Notes: a model not told the origin generated them from the letters alone. DNA of 64,000 nucleotides from Phalacrocorax aristotelis (GCF_949628215.1 NC_134310.1:13343401-13407400), one strand, 5' to 3'; numbered from the stretch's first letter, positions 50,056-60,870 are shown. Translations and numbers: made by a program.

Positions 50056-53000
50056 TCATTGGCTGTTTTCACCCAAAATTAAATCTCCCTGAGGTACACA
50101 CCGGACTCCTCCATCCTCCCGCATCACCCACCAAGTGCACCCAGGTCCTCGAGCAAATGCAATCCCACGAGTGGGTTTGCCTCTGCCTGAAGCAGGAATA
50201 ACCCAGACTGTCTTGCCCAACATATTTTTTATGTGCACTACAGGGACTCTATCCCCTTCCACAGTATGTAAGGATTCTGACTGGGCAGTGACAGCTCGCC
50301 TGGCAGATCCCCTCGTGTTGACTAACCAGGTGGCTTTTGCTAAATGTGTATCCCAGTGTTTAAATGTTCCACCCCCCCATTGCTCTCAGTGTCATCTTTA
50401 ATAGTCCATTGTATCTTTCGATTTTCCCAGAGGCTGGTGCGTGATAGGGGATGTGATACACCCACTCAATGCCATGCTCTTTGGCACAGGTGTCTATGAG
50501 GTTATTTCAGAAATGAGTCCCGTTGTCTGACTCAGTTCCCTCTGGGGTGCCATGTCGCCACAGGACCTGTTTTTCGAGACCCAGGATAGTGTTCCGGGCA
50601 GTGGCGTGGGGGACAGGATATGTTTCCAGCCAGCCGGTGGTTGCTTCTACCATGGTGAGAACATGGCGCTTGCCTTGGCGGGTCTGTGGGAGTGTAATAT
50701 AGTCAATTTGCCAGGCCTCCCCATATTTATATTTCAGCCATCGTCCCCCATACCACAGAGGCTTTACCTGCCTCGCTTGCTTGATTGCAGCGCATGTTTC
50801 ACATTTTTGGATAGCCTGTGCAATAGCGTCCATGGTCCAGTCTACCCCTCGATCATGAGCCCATATGTATGTTGCATCTCTCCCTTGATGGCCTGAGGTG
50901 TCATGGGCCCACCGAGCTAGAAATAGTTCAGCCTTATGTTGCCAGTCCAGATCCACCTCAGCCACTTCAATCTTGGCAGCCTGATCTACCTGCTGGTTGT
51001 TTCGATGTTCTTCAGTGGCCCGACTCTTGGGGACGTGAGCATCCACGTGACGTACTTTCACAACCAGGTTCTCTACTTGGGCAGCAATATCTTGCCACAA
51101 TGTGGCAGCCCAGATGGGTTTGCCTCTGTGCTGCCAGTTACTCTGCTTCCACTGCTATAGCCAGCCCCACAGGGCATTTGCCACCATCCAGGAGTCAGTA
51201 TAAAGATAGAGCACTGGCCACTTTTCCCGTTCAGCAATGTCTAAGGCCATCTGGATGGCCTTCACCTCTGCAAACTGTCTCGATTCACCTTCTCCTTCAG
51301 CAGTTTCTGCTACTTGTCATATAGGACTCCATACAGCAGCCTTCCATCTCCGGTGCTTTCCCAGAAGGCGACAGGACCCATCAGTGAACAGGGCATAATG
51401 CTTTTCATCTTCTGGCAGTTTGTGATAGAGCGGGGCTTGTTCAGCACGTGTCACCTCCTCCTCTGGTGATATTCCAAAGTCTTTGCCTTCTGGCCAGTCC
51501 ATAATCACTTCCAAGATTCCTGGGCGACTGGGGTTTCCTACTCGAGCCTCTTGGGTGATCAGTGCAACCCATTTACTCCAAGTAGCATCAGTTGCATGGT
51601 GTGTAGAGGGGGTATTTCCTTTGAACATCCAGCCCAGCACTGGCAGTCGGGGTGCCAGGAGCAACTGTGCCTCAGTACCAACTACTTCTGAAGCAGCTCG
51701 GACCCCTTCATATGCTGCCAATATCTCTTTTTCAGTTGGAGTATAGTGGGCTCCGGACCCTCTGTATCGCCGACTCCAAAACCCTAGGGGTCGACCTCGG
51801 GTCTCCCCATGTGCTTTCTGCCAGAGGCTCCAGGTAGGGCCATTCTCCCCGGCTGCAGTGTAGAGCACATTTTTTACATCTTGTCCTGCCTGGACTGGCC
51901 CAAGAGCTACTGCATGAACTATTTCTCGTTTAATGTGTTAAAAGGCTTGTCGTTGCTCAGGGCCCCATTTGAAATCATTCTTTTTCCGGGTCACTTGATA
52001 GAGAGGGCTTACGATCAGACTGTAGTGTGGAATATGCATCCTCCAAAAACCCACAACACCCAAGAAAGCTTGTGTTTCCTTTTTGCTGGTTGGTGGAGAC
52101 ATGGCTGCTATCTTGTTGATCACATCCATGGGGATCTGACGACAACCATCTTGCCATTTTATTCCTAAGAACTGGATTTCTCGTGCAGGTCCCTTGACCT
52201 TACTTTGTTTTATGGCAAAACCAGCTTTCAGGAGGATTTGAACTATTTCCTTTCCTTTCTCAAAAACTTCTTCCGCTGTGTTGCCCCACACAATGATGTC
52301 ATCGATGTATTGAAGGTGTTCTGGAGCTTCTCCCTGTTCCAGTACGGTCTGTATCAGTCCATGGCAAATGGTAGGGCTGTGTTTCCACCCCTGGGGCAGT
52401 TGATTCCAGGTGTACTGGACACCCCTCCATGTGAAAGCAAACTGTGGCCTGCACTCTGCTCCCAGAGGGATTGAGAAGAATGCATTAGCGATATCAGTTG
52501 TGGCATACCACTTGGCTGCCTTGGACTCTAGTTCGTATTGAAGTTCTAGCATGTCTGGCACAGCAGCACTCAATGGTGGAGTGACTTCATTCACGCCACG
52601 ATAGTCTACTGTTAGTCTCCACTCTCCATTAGACTTCCGCACTGGCCATATGGGACTGTTAAAGGGTGAGTGGGTTTTACTGATGACTCCTTGGCTCTCC
52701 AGTCGATGAATGAGCCCATGGATGGGGATCAGAGAGTCTCTGTTGGTGCGATATTGCCGCCGGTGCACTGTTGTGGTGGCGATTGGCACCTGTTGTTCTT
52801 TGACCTTCAGCAACCCCACAACAGAAGGGTCCTTCGAGAGGCCAGACAAGGTAGACAGCTGTTTAATTTCCTCCGTCTCCAAGGCAGCTACACCAAAAGC
52901 CCACTTCTACACTTTTGGGTCCTTGAAACACCCTCTCCTCAGGCAGTCTATGCCAAGGATGCACGGAGCCTCTGGGCCAGTCACAATGGGGTGCTTCTGC

Positions 53001-53230
53001 CACTCATTGCCAGTTAGGCTCACTTCGGCCTCCAATACAGTTAGCTCTTGGGATCCCCCTGTCACTCCAGCAATGCTGATGGGTTCTGCCCCTATATAGT
53101 TTGATGGCATTAAGGTGCACTGTGCGCCGGTGTCCACTAAAGCTTTATATTCCTGTGGGTCGGACGTGCCAGGCCATCAGATCCACACAGTCCAGTAAGC
53201 CTGGCTATCCCTTTCCTCCACCCGGCTGGA
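50056..53230 (-). pseudogene. pol: pro-pol of provirus D, minus strand
   Basis: The protease has D-T-G at 53126-53134 and a body with EAPCILGIDCLRRG. RT (52882-51938) shows [22 protein letters not shown] at 52298-52309 and AREIQFLGIKWQDG. RNase H has [16 protein letters not shown] near 51380 and [15 protein letters not shown] near 51190. Integrase (51100-50507 and on to 50056) has [37 protein letters not shown] and a C-terminal region ending GDLILGENS. Frames are separated by stops and small shifts. A TGA lies in the gag-pro linker at a site where copy A has AGA; copy E shares this TGA. Confidence 0.88.
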
Positions 53231-53242
53231 GGCAGGGCCCCT

Positions 53243-54072
53243 CTAGTCCTGATCATGGCAGTCACAACTCACTTCCTGTAAATGTGAATCAAGAGTCCCT
53301 CTATTACACTTAGAAATAAAATCTGCGCTTCTACTCCTCTGTCTGGGGACTTGTTCACTGGAAACTGGAGCAGCAGCTTTCCTGGAGTAGCCTCCCTGAG
53401 TGACTGTTCTTCCTTGCAGTTCACGTACCCATGCCTGTAGGGTCGAGGTAGGCTTGCCATCCCACCTCATCATGTCCTCTCCATGCCCACGCAGGTAGCA
53501 TCATAGGGTGGCCCAGTGTAACAACATACATTCTCCAAATATTCTACTAATTTTTTAGGATTTTGCACTTGTTCTGGGGTGAAACTCCAAAACACTGGGG
53601 GTGCCCACTGCCCAAGGTATTTGCCCATGCTATCCCACATGCCCTGCCACTCGTAACTGTCAAGGCTTGGGGCAGATTTCTGGGTGATATTCTTAATTTG
53701 CTTAGTGAAAACCAAAACAACATGCCCAAAAACTAACAATAAGTGCACTTTAACCACCCAAGGATGTTCAAGATACAAAAAGGTTGTTGTAACAAAGGCA
53801 CAGACATCATAGAACAAAGTTGCAAAGGTACTATTCTGTATTTCCTCCATATAAAACCTCTCAGAGGAGGAGGTATAATTGCTAATTGCCTCAACAAGGT
53901 GGTATGCAAAGTACAGTAACGGTTTCAGCAAAAAACCCAAATACCAGATAAAGCTGAAAACGAGTGTTTGTATAATAAATCTTGTAGGCAAAACATTACT
54001 AATCACAGCAGAACACAGTAGACTCAGCAAACCAACACCAATCTTTAACACCAACTGCAAAAAGGACAACAT
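53243..54072 (-). pseudogene. gag: gag of provirus D, minus strand, internal deletion
   Basis: The ATG at 54072 opens the cleanest copy of the hydrophobic N-terminal domain: four hydrophobic runs (around [68 protein letters not shown]). Two N-glycosylation sequons (NYTS and NST) fall between the second and third. It runs in one frame into [17 protein letters not shown] and [19 protein letters not shown]. Near 53510 the central region is deleted and text resumes with RWDGKPTSTL and a basic tail. It ends in TAG (53243-53245), in frame with pro. Confidence 0.83.
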
Positions 54073-54112
54073 GGTGCTGTGACCAGCAGCTGTTGTTATC
54101 TCCAACCCTTGA

Positions 54113-54130
54113 GCCCCACGCTGGGCGCCA
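54113..54130 (-). other. Primer binding site of provirus D (tRNA-Lys1,2 type, one mismatch)
   Basis: The minus-strand text is TGGCGCCCAGCGTGGGGC, one base different from the intact site of copy C. Confidence 0.85.
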
Positions 54131-54137
54131 AAAAGAC

Positions 54138-54601
54138 TGTCGTGGTTTAGCCGGCAGCTCAGCCCCACACAGTCGCTCGCTCACTCCCCCACCGGTAGAT
54201 GGGGGAAGAGAATCAGAAGGGTAACGCTCGTGGGTTGGGATAAGAACAGTTTAATAATTAAAATAAAGAACAACAGATATGCAATGGAAAGGAGAACAAC
54301 GAGAGGCTCAAAGCCCCGGGGGGGTGGGTGGGGGGGGGGAACGAACCACCGGAACGAACCGCATGCGCCGCAGCCGCCCGCTGACCCGGCGCCGCGCCGC
54401 TCCCGAGCTGCAACCTGCCCCCCTCAATATACTGGTCATGGTGTCACATGGTATGGAATGAACCTGCCATTGGCCAGTCGGGGTCAGCCGCCCCCACCAC
54501 AGCCCTGCCCCTCCTGCCACGAGGCAGAGCTTGGGAAGCTGGAAAGGTAGCCGACCACCACAGTGAGGAGAATTAACCCCTTCTCAGCCAAAACCAGCAC
54601 A
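54138..54601 (-). repeat. 5' LTR of provirus D (type 1)
   Basis: 464 bp, on the + strand from TGTCGTGGTTTAGCC to CCAGCACA. The G-rich centre (ggggggtgggtggggggggg near 54318-54340) is unusual, and CpG content is higher than in the other type-1 copies. Confidence 0.88.
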
Positions 54602-55375
54602 GGGCCAACAAGTACCTTATGACGTTCAACAAGGACAAGTGTAAGGTCATGCACCTGGGAAAACATAATCTGGGAGTGCAGCACAGACTGGGATCCACCT
54701 GGCTGGAGAGCAGCTCTGTGGAAAGGGACGTGGGGTTCCCGGTGGACAGGAAGCTCAGCATGAGCGGACAGCGTGCTGCTGCGGCCAAGAAGGCCAACAG
54801 AATGCTGGGTTGCATCAAAAAGGGCATCACCAGCAGAGAGAAAGAAGTCATTATCCCACTCTACTCAGTGCTTGTCAGGCCACACCTGGAGTACTGTGTA
54901 CAGTTCTGGTCCCCGCTATGCAAAAGGGATGTGGACAGGCTGGTCCAGAGAAGGGCCACCAAGATGATCAAAGGACTGGGAAGCCTGCCATATGAGGATA
55001 GGCTGGGAGAGCTGGGTTTGTTCAGCCTTGAGAAAAGGAGGCTTAGAGGGAATCTCATCACCGTGTACCAGTACTTAAGGGGTAGTTACAAAGAAGATGG
55101 AGAGTCCCTTCTTACACGGAGTCACACGGAAAGGACAAGGGGGAATGGCTATAAGTTGCTCTTGAGGAAATTCCGATTGGACACGAGAGGAAAATTTTTC
55201 ACAGTGAGGACAGTCAACCATTGGAATAAACTCCCCAGGGAAGGGGTTGACTCGGCCACGTTGGACACCTTCAAGAGTCGCCTGGACAGGGTGCTGGGCC
55301 ATCTTGTCTAGACTGTGCTCTTCCTAGAAAGGTTGGAGTAGATGATCTCAGAGGTCCCTTCCAACCTGTGATTCT
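54602..55375 (+). mobile_element. CR1 LINE 3' part, plus strand
   Basis: A 230-codon frame (to 55311) matches the C-terminal CR1 ORF2 ([56 protein letters not shown]). The CR1 3' end follows (gaggtcccttccaacctgtgattctgtg). It starts abruptly next to the LTR of D; whether it was 5'-truncated on insertion or cut later is not shown. Confidence 0.9.
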
Positions 55376-55769
55376 GTGTGTACCTGTGCATGTGTTAGAG
55401 CAGGTGTGGCGCAGAGGGAAGCGAGTGTCCCACAGCTGCGAGACGTGGGGATGGGGGAGGCTCGCTCTTGGGCTGCCCTGAGTGATACACTGCATAAAAT
55501 TGAATTCTCCACTATGTAATAACAATGATCCATGTAACGTTTGCAAAACAGCATCTGGTTGTGATCTCCCCTGCCGCCTTTACCTTTCCCCCAGTTACCA
55601 CAGTTTTGACTGACTTCACACTTTATCACCCAGCTTTCGAGGTCTTCTGGGGCAGGATGTTCCCTTTTATCAGTCTCTCGGTTCTGCAAGGATATAGTCG
55701 TAAAACAAATATTTCCTTATCTCTCAGCTCCCTCCTCCGACTCAATTCAGTACTGAGAACAATTGCTCC
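55376..55769. other. Unassigned sequence between CR1 and gammaretrovirus-like LTR
   Basis: No gene recognised. It may be an internal remnant of the gammaretrovirus-like element that ends in the LTR to the right, but no diagnostic motif is visible. Confidence 0.4.
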
Positions 55770-56055
55770 CCCCCTAAGGAACATGTGTGCTAATTTACAT
55801 AGCTAGCAAGGCTAATTAAAATATAGCTAACCAATAGCAGATGAGATGATAATTACTAACCAATTAATATGAATTTATGCAGGTTTTTACTAATCATGTA
55901 ACAAGATAAATACCTTGTAGTTTCTTTGTGCTAGCTTTGTGGAGTTAGCACTTAGCACCCATCTTTGAGCAAATATGAAATTAATAAAATATCTCTGCTC
56001 TGTGGGTATCTTGGCATATTGCACACCAGGTGAATGATCACACTTTTGGGAAAAC
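55770..56055 (+). repeat. Gammaretrovirus-like LTR, diverged copy
   Basis: It shares cttgtagtttct, gtgctagctttgtgg, acttagcacccatcttt, aataaaatatctctgctctgtg and gcacaccaggtgaatga with the LTRs at 56703-57119 and 59470-59891 but is clearly older. The left end is approximate. Confidence 0.65.
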
Positions 56056-56702
56056 TTAAGGTGAGTTGGACTGCTGTCCCGGGCCTGCTGAGCTCTGGGT
56101 TTGACCTCAGTAAACCCCAGCCACGCACAGGAACTACCTACCCTGCATCTGAAATCCTAGAATGCAAAACAGCTCTTCTTGATAATATTTATAAAATTAT
56201 TTTTTTAATCTTTTTTTTTTTTCTTTTATTTCCTGTTCAGACCAGTTTTGGACTCGGTAGTCCCCAGCTATACAAATGTGCCCCACTGATTTTACACATA
56301 TCTTGTAGGCCTCTGAGTTTGTGCTGCTAGATCCTCCAGAAGGCCATTTTAGTCAGTGGAAGTGAAATGTATCAAAATCCTAGTCAGAGAAAATAAGGAA
56401 AGCACCAGGACTGCTGCTGATGTTTTTTCTCCACAGCTTTAACTTAATGTTATGCTCATGACATTTTCTCTTTTCTTTAAGACATGTCAAAGAATTGAAA
56501 CTGCCAAGCAGCTGTACTTTTTATTTGTACTCGCTTTGTGGACCAGTATTGCTTGGAAATATGTAAAGCAGCGACATACCTCCCTACCTAAGGTTTTCTA
56601 TGCAGAGCGACAGTATTGGGAGTATCATCACAGTTTGGGGGTCAATTACAGTTGGTGTTAGCGTTAGAGGTGTGCTTGCCCAGCGTGAGGTTAGAAGCAT
56701 TC
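56056..56702. other. Unassigned sequence before gammaretrovirus-like 5' LTR
   Basis: AT-rich sequence with a T-run at 56200-56222. No recognised gene; short frames only. Confidence 0.4.
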
Positions 56703-57119
56703 TGTATAGTCAAGGAGATCAACTAATTGGGATGTTGATAAGAACTAAAACAAAGTGCCCAGTAGGGGAACTATCCTCGTTATAATACTAAAAATCAGGC
56801 CCATAGGCCAGAAACCAGCCCCCCTCTAGTAAATTCCTTAATCTATGAGCATGCCTGGTAAATTAAAAGTGAGCTGTATTTTTACATCCAAGTGAAAAAA
56901 AAATTAACCAATTATTAGTTGAGGCACGTGAATATTAGCTGTGACTGACACATTTAACTGTATAAATGCCTTGTAGTTTCTCAGTGTGGGGTGCTAGCTT
57001 TGTGGGTTACCACCTAGCACCAATCTTGGCACAAAAATGACTTTAGTAAAATACCTCTGCTCTGTGTGTAGTTTGGCGTTTTGCACACCAGGTGAATGAC
57101 CCCGCTTTTTGGGATAACA
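56703..57119 (+). repeat. 5' LTR of a gammaretrovirus-like provirus
   Basis: About 417 bp, from TGTATAGTCAAGGAG to GGGATAACA. Its 3' two-thirds is almost identical to 59177-59439. It includes a TATAAATG box (near 56961), AGTAAAATACC and a 3' segment with TTGCACACCAGGTGAATGA. Confidence 0.75.
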
Positions 57120-57123
57120 GTTT

Positions 57124-57141
57124 TGGCGACCCAGATGGGAC
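57124..57141 (+). other. Primer binding site candidate of the gammaretrovirus-like provirus
   Basis: TGGCGACCCAGATGGGAC starts five bases after the LTR end. Its position and TGG start fit a primer site; I do not assign the tRNA. Confidence 0.55.
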
Positions 57142-57521
57142 TGTGCTGACAGCCTTGCCCTGATTGTCTCACCGTACCTGATGAGGAGAAATGGAGCCAC
57201 TAGACGCCAGCACACAACAACCTGTTGATTGGGGACTCCATCGGCTCCTCTCTCCTGCAGTCGGGCAGTGAGCGACACAATGGTGCAATGCTATTTAAAA
57301 GAGGTATTTTAAGGGGAAAAGGGGGGAAGAGCAAGATCTTAAGGAAGCAACTGGAATTGTTTTGGTATTTACTCTGCATAAGACACATTGCAGTGTTGTT
57401 TTGTTTCTACACATTGTATTTGCATTTGAAATTCCTAACGCAGGGAGAAGATCCCTCATTTTACATGGGGAATTTTGGAATTTGTTGTCTATGAAACATT
57501 GGTTTGGAGTTCATTACTGAA

Positions 57522-58230
57522 ATGGGTTCCGCTGCTTCCAGGAACCCTCCTCCTTGTTCTCCCTTAGGATGCATCCTAAAGAATTGGAGTAAATTTGGAG
57601 GGGACCCCCTGACTAAGGATAAATTAAAATGGTATTGCAATCAATTGTGGCCACAATATCAATTAGAAGAGGCTGAGAAATGGCCTGAAAATGGGTCTTT
57701 GAAATATGATACTATACTGCAATTAATGTTTTGTCAGAAAAATGAGAAATGGGACGAAATGCTATACATTGAATTATTCTTTATGTTAAGAGGTGACTGG
57801 GATAATAGAAAGAAACGTGGTTTGGTGGATTCAAAATACCAGAATGGAATATATTCTTTAAATGAGAAAAAAGGAAAAAAGGGAAAAGAGAGTTTGTGCT
57901 GTACTAACTGTAAGAAAACAAACAAGTCGGAGGATATGCAGTAGGATGCACAGCTATTGGTAGCCCCCCCTGAAACAATTAGGATCAAGCTCCTTCAGTG
58001 AGGAGGGAGATGAGATTACTAGTCTTACAGCCAGTAAGACTAGGGAACAGAGACCTGGAATCCAGGCTCCTCTTAGGCAGGCTGTGGGACCTGAAGGAGG
58101 ACCAGTGTGTGTACATAAACCAGTGACTGCTTCTGACTTATTAAATTGCAGGCAGGAGGGTCACTGCAAGGAGAAATGCCCACGTCTTTTTAATGACCAG
58201 GAGAGAGAAGCAGAGGAAGAGGTTGGGGTA
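57522..58230 (+). pseudogene. gag: gag remnant of a gammaretrovirus-like provirus (MA and a degraded NC)
   Basis: The likely start is ATG 57522, giving MGSAAS, an N-myristoylation signal. The matrix domain (SPLGCILKNWSKFGGD, YCNQLWPQYQLEEAEKWPE, GSLKYDTILQLMFCQ) is gammaretrovirus-like. It ends at TAG 57942-57944 after a Lys-rich stretch. Most of the capsid is missing. Near 58140-58190 a nucleocapsid-like NCRQEGHCKEKCP has lost the first Cys of the knuckle. Confidence 0.75.
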
Positions 58231-58254
58231 ATGGCAGAAGTTGGGTTAGGCTGA

Positions 58255-58800
58255 AGGGGACTGGAGGAATCTATTAAAGCTTTCTCAGCCGATCCTCGGA
58301 TTCCAGTTAAGCTGGGGAATGAAGCAATTGATTCTTTGACTGATGGCAGGGCCACCTATTCTGTGATAACTAGTTGCAAGGGACCTTTAAGTAAGACTAA
58401 AGTAAGCATTGTTGGTGCTACAGGGAAAAAAAAACCCTTTAGGCCATTTTTACAGCCTATGGAGCTCATGATTGGGGATACTACATTAACACATCATTTT
58501 CTCTATATGCCAGAATGTCCCTTCCCATTACTTGGATGGGATTTACTCTGTAAATTAAATGCGCAATTAGCCTTCTCTGAAGATTTTGTCCAGTTACATA
58601 TTCCTCCAGAGAATGCATGGAGCGCCCAGATATGCCTGCTACCTGAGAAGGGTCCAGCAGAAGGAAATATTCCAGACAAGGTATTAGATGCAGTCATATC
58701 CATGGTGTGGTCATCAGGAACGCCAGGATAAGCCAATAATGTGACTCCAATAAAGATGGAACTAAAACCAGGACCCCAGCTGGTAAGAAAGAAACAACAC
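58255..58800 (+). pseudogene. pro: Protease and start of RT, gammaretrovirus-like
   Basis: An open frame to 58731 resembles gammaretroviral protease: the active-site region reads SLTDGRATYSVIT in place of the usual D-[ST]-G-A arrangement. The flap and C-terminal half follow (LMIGDTTLTHHFLYMPECP, LLGWDLLCKLNAQLAF). After TAA 58729-58731 the text MELKPGPQLVRKK fits the first residues of RT. It is cut at 58803 by a type-1 LTR. Confidence 0.75.
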
Positions 58801-58803
58801 CCT

Positions 58804-59173
58804 CCGTTGTGGTTTAACCAGCAACTCAGCCCCACACAGCTACTTGCTCACTCCCCCACCGGCAGGATGGGGGGGGAAGAATCAGAAGGGTAAAGCTCCT
58901 GCATTGAGATAAGAACAGTTTAATAATTAAAATAAAACAATGACAACAACAATAATGCAATGGAAAGGAAAACAATGAGAGGCACAAAACCCAGGCCGGG
59001 TGAGGGGGGGAATGAACAACCAAAACAAAATGCATGTCACAGACACTCACCAACCAGATACCACCAGTCCTTGAGCCACAACTACCCCACCACACAGCAG
59101 CTGCCCTGGTTAATATACTGGTCATGGTGTCACATGGTATGGAATTAATATCCCATTGGCCAGTTGGGGTCAG
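58804..59173 (-). repeat. Truncated type-1 LTR
   Basis: The left end (ttgtggtttaaccagcaactcagccccacacag) matches the type-1 LTR end. It runs to ttggccagttggggtcag and lacks about the last 100 bp of a full type-1 LTR. It sits between the gammaretroviral RT start and a partial gammaretroviral LTR. Confidence 0.82.
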
Positions 59174-59439
59174 CATGATAAATTAAAAGTGAGCTGTACT
59201 GTTACATCCAAGTGAGAAAGAAATTAACCAATTATTAGTTGAGGCATGTGAATATTAGCTGTGATTGACATATTTAACTGTATAAATGCCTTGCAGTTTC
59301 TCAGTGTGGGGTGCTAGCTTTGTGGGTTACCACCTAGCACCAATCTTGGCACAAAAATGACTTTAGTAAAATACCTCTGCTCTGTGTGTAGTTTGGCGTT
59401 TTGCACACCAGGTGAACGAACCCACTTTTCAGGATAACA
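59174..59439 (+). repeat. Gammaretrovirus-like LTR, 5'-truncated copy
   Basis: It is nearly identical to 56862-57119, from aaattaaaagtgagctgta to ggataaca. The first ~155 bp of the LTR are absent, replaced by the type-1 LTR at its left. It is the probable 3' LTR of the provirus at 56703. Confidence 0.75.
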
Positions 59440-59469
59440 AGACGACACCAAAAGCTGGGCAATAAAGTA

Positions 59470-59891
59470 TGAAGTCAAGGAGGACAACTAATTGGGATTT
59501 TTATGCATGTTGATAAGAACTAAAACTAAGCACCCACTAGGCGCTTATCCTCATTATAATACTAAAAATCACTCCCATAGGCCAGAAAACCCCCTACTCA
59601 AATAAGCCCCTTACTCTCTGAGCATGGGTGGTAAATTTAAAGGGAGCTGTACCTTTACGATAAGTGAGAAATAAACTAACCACTGATTAGCTGGGGGGTG
59701 TGGATATTAGCTGTTACTGACACATTTAACTCTATAAATGCCTTGTAGTTTCTTAGTGCAGTGTGTTAGCTTTGTGGAATTACCACCTAGCACCCATCTT
59801 TGTGCAAAAATGAACTGAATAAAATACCTCCACTCTGTGTGTAGTTTGGCGTTTTGCACACTGGGTGAATGAACCTGCTTTTGGGAAAACA
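59470..59891 (+). repeat. Gammaretrovirus-like LTR, third copy
   Basis: From TGAAGTCAAGGAGGACAAC to GGGAAAACA. It is full length but diverged from the 56703 copy. Only 30 bp (59440-59469) separate it from the preceding LTR, so these are two LTRs in near-tandem. Confidence 0.7.
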
Positions 59892-59930
59892 GCAGTGGAG
59901 CAGAGGGAAGGGGAAGGATGGCAGACGGGC

Positions 59931-60362
59931 TTATACATAATGGTACCTAGCAATGCCAGCACCAGAATCTTCCCACAAAACACCAGCTCAGACTTTACCG
60001 TACAGCTGGTGAGATCCCTTGAGCTCTCAGGCAAGTGGGAGGTGAGTGTGGCGTAAATACAGTACCTGCACTGGTGGAATAACATCAATGAAGTCACCAT
60101 CTTTGAAATAGCACTGCAGGACAAGATATGGCAGTGTACTTTGCAGAAAGGCTATCTGTCCCTCTTCATGTTGATGGAATGTATGAACCATCTTCTTAAC
60201 CTCCACAAGAAAGCTTCAGCTGTTTACTCTCCACCAGTGGGCCTGGTCTATGACCCCATCATAAGGAAATCAAAGCTCAAGATGGATGAAAAGCCTTACA
60301 TTTTTTTCTACAGCTGGGGATCTGGCACATGTTTTGGGGGCTTCTCTGGGTGTTGCCACTAA
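59931..60362 (+). pseudogene. Maverick/Polinton-like capsid-associated ORF (penton/minor capsid type), one stop
   Basis: One frame runs from about 59931 to TAA 60360-60362, broken only by TAA at 60054-60056. Visible motifs are LYIMVPSNAS, then FTVQLVRSLELSGKWEVSVA, and after the stop IQYLHWWNNI. From memory this arrangement (P-S-N-A-S, then L-x-G-x-W-E-V, then QY-x-x-x-W-N) is typical of a conserved structural ORF in Mavericks/Polintons of fish, reptiles and invertebrates, probably the minor capsid (penton) protein. It is not retroviral. The assignment rests on motif memory and needs a profile search. Confidence 0.55.
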
Positions 60363-60453
60363 GAAAGTTCCCTTTTTGGCAGACATCACCAGAGGGTTTA
60401 GCTTGCTCTACCTCTACACGGACCTCTGATAGTTTTAAAAAAACCCCGCCAAA

Positions 60454-60830
60454 ATGGTAGTAGTAAAAAATTATGGGGACCCTTCCTTGTATGTGAGTTG
60501 TTATAGAGCCCAGGTTGGTAATGGTCGTCTTAGTTTTCAAGACGTCCTTCTGATGGATGGTGCAGGTGTCGGAGATATATTCTGTAGCCTGCTCAAAAAG
60601 GCCATCCAGGTTTTGAAAAGGAGTTTGAAAATTGTTAAGCCACACGTTAAAAGTGCCGCTCAAGATATTGCGGAAAACGTGTTTGGACATGTTTCCAAGG
60701 TTGCCATGGAAAAGTTGGAAATGCCAGCAAATCAGGAGTGCCAGACAACAGTCTGACCAGGACAAGAAGAAGAAAAAGAACAAGCCAGGCCGAGTAGTGC
60801 AAAAGAAATGGATAACCCAGAGAAAGGTGT
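60454..60830 (+). pseudogene. Maverick/Polinton-like small core protein (PX-like), frameshifted
   Basis: A 100-codon frame (60454-60756) reads SLYVSCYRAQVGNG, then a Gly/hydrophobic segment GAGVGDIFCSLLKKA, then amphipathic Lys-rich text (VKPHVKSAAQDIAENVFG). A very basic tail (DKKKKKNKPGRVVQKK) continues in another frame from about 60745, so one small indel separates them. A hydrophobic start with a basic C-terminus, lying between penton-like and major-capsid-like genes, fits the DNA-condensing PX protein of Mavericks. Confidence 0.5.
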
Positions 60831-60870
60831 CTTGTTCTACATCTAGAAAAGGAAATATATTTTTAAAAGG

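Larger units (their letters stand above)
48975..54601 (-). mobile_element. Provirus D: ERV family 1 internal region with unlike LTRs, minus strand
   Basis: From right to left it runs type-1 5' LTR (54138-54601), primer site, gag, pro-pol, polypurine tract and type-2 3' LTR (48975-49594). It is the most complete pol among the minus-strand copies. Gag has an internal deletion of about 1 kb and pol is broken by stops. The outer flanks (TAGGT left, GGGCC right) do not match, in line with the unlike LTRs. Confidence 0.85.

Noticed and set aside
56452-56661. 69-codon frame with hydrophobic start before the gammaretrovirus-like LTR
   Set aside because: Considered as an env transmembrane tail, but no diagnostic motif is present and context is unclear.
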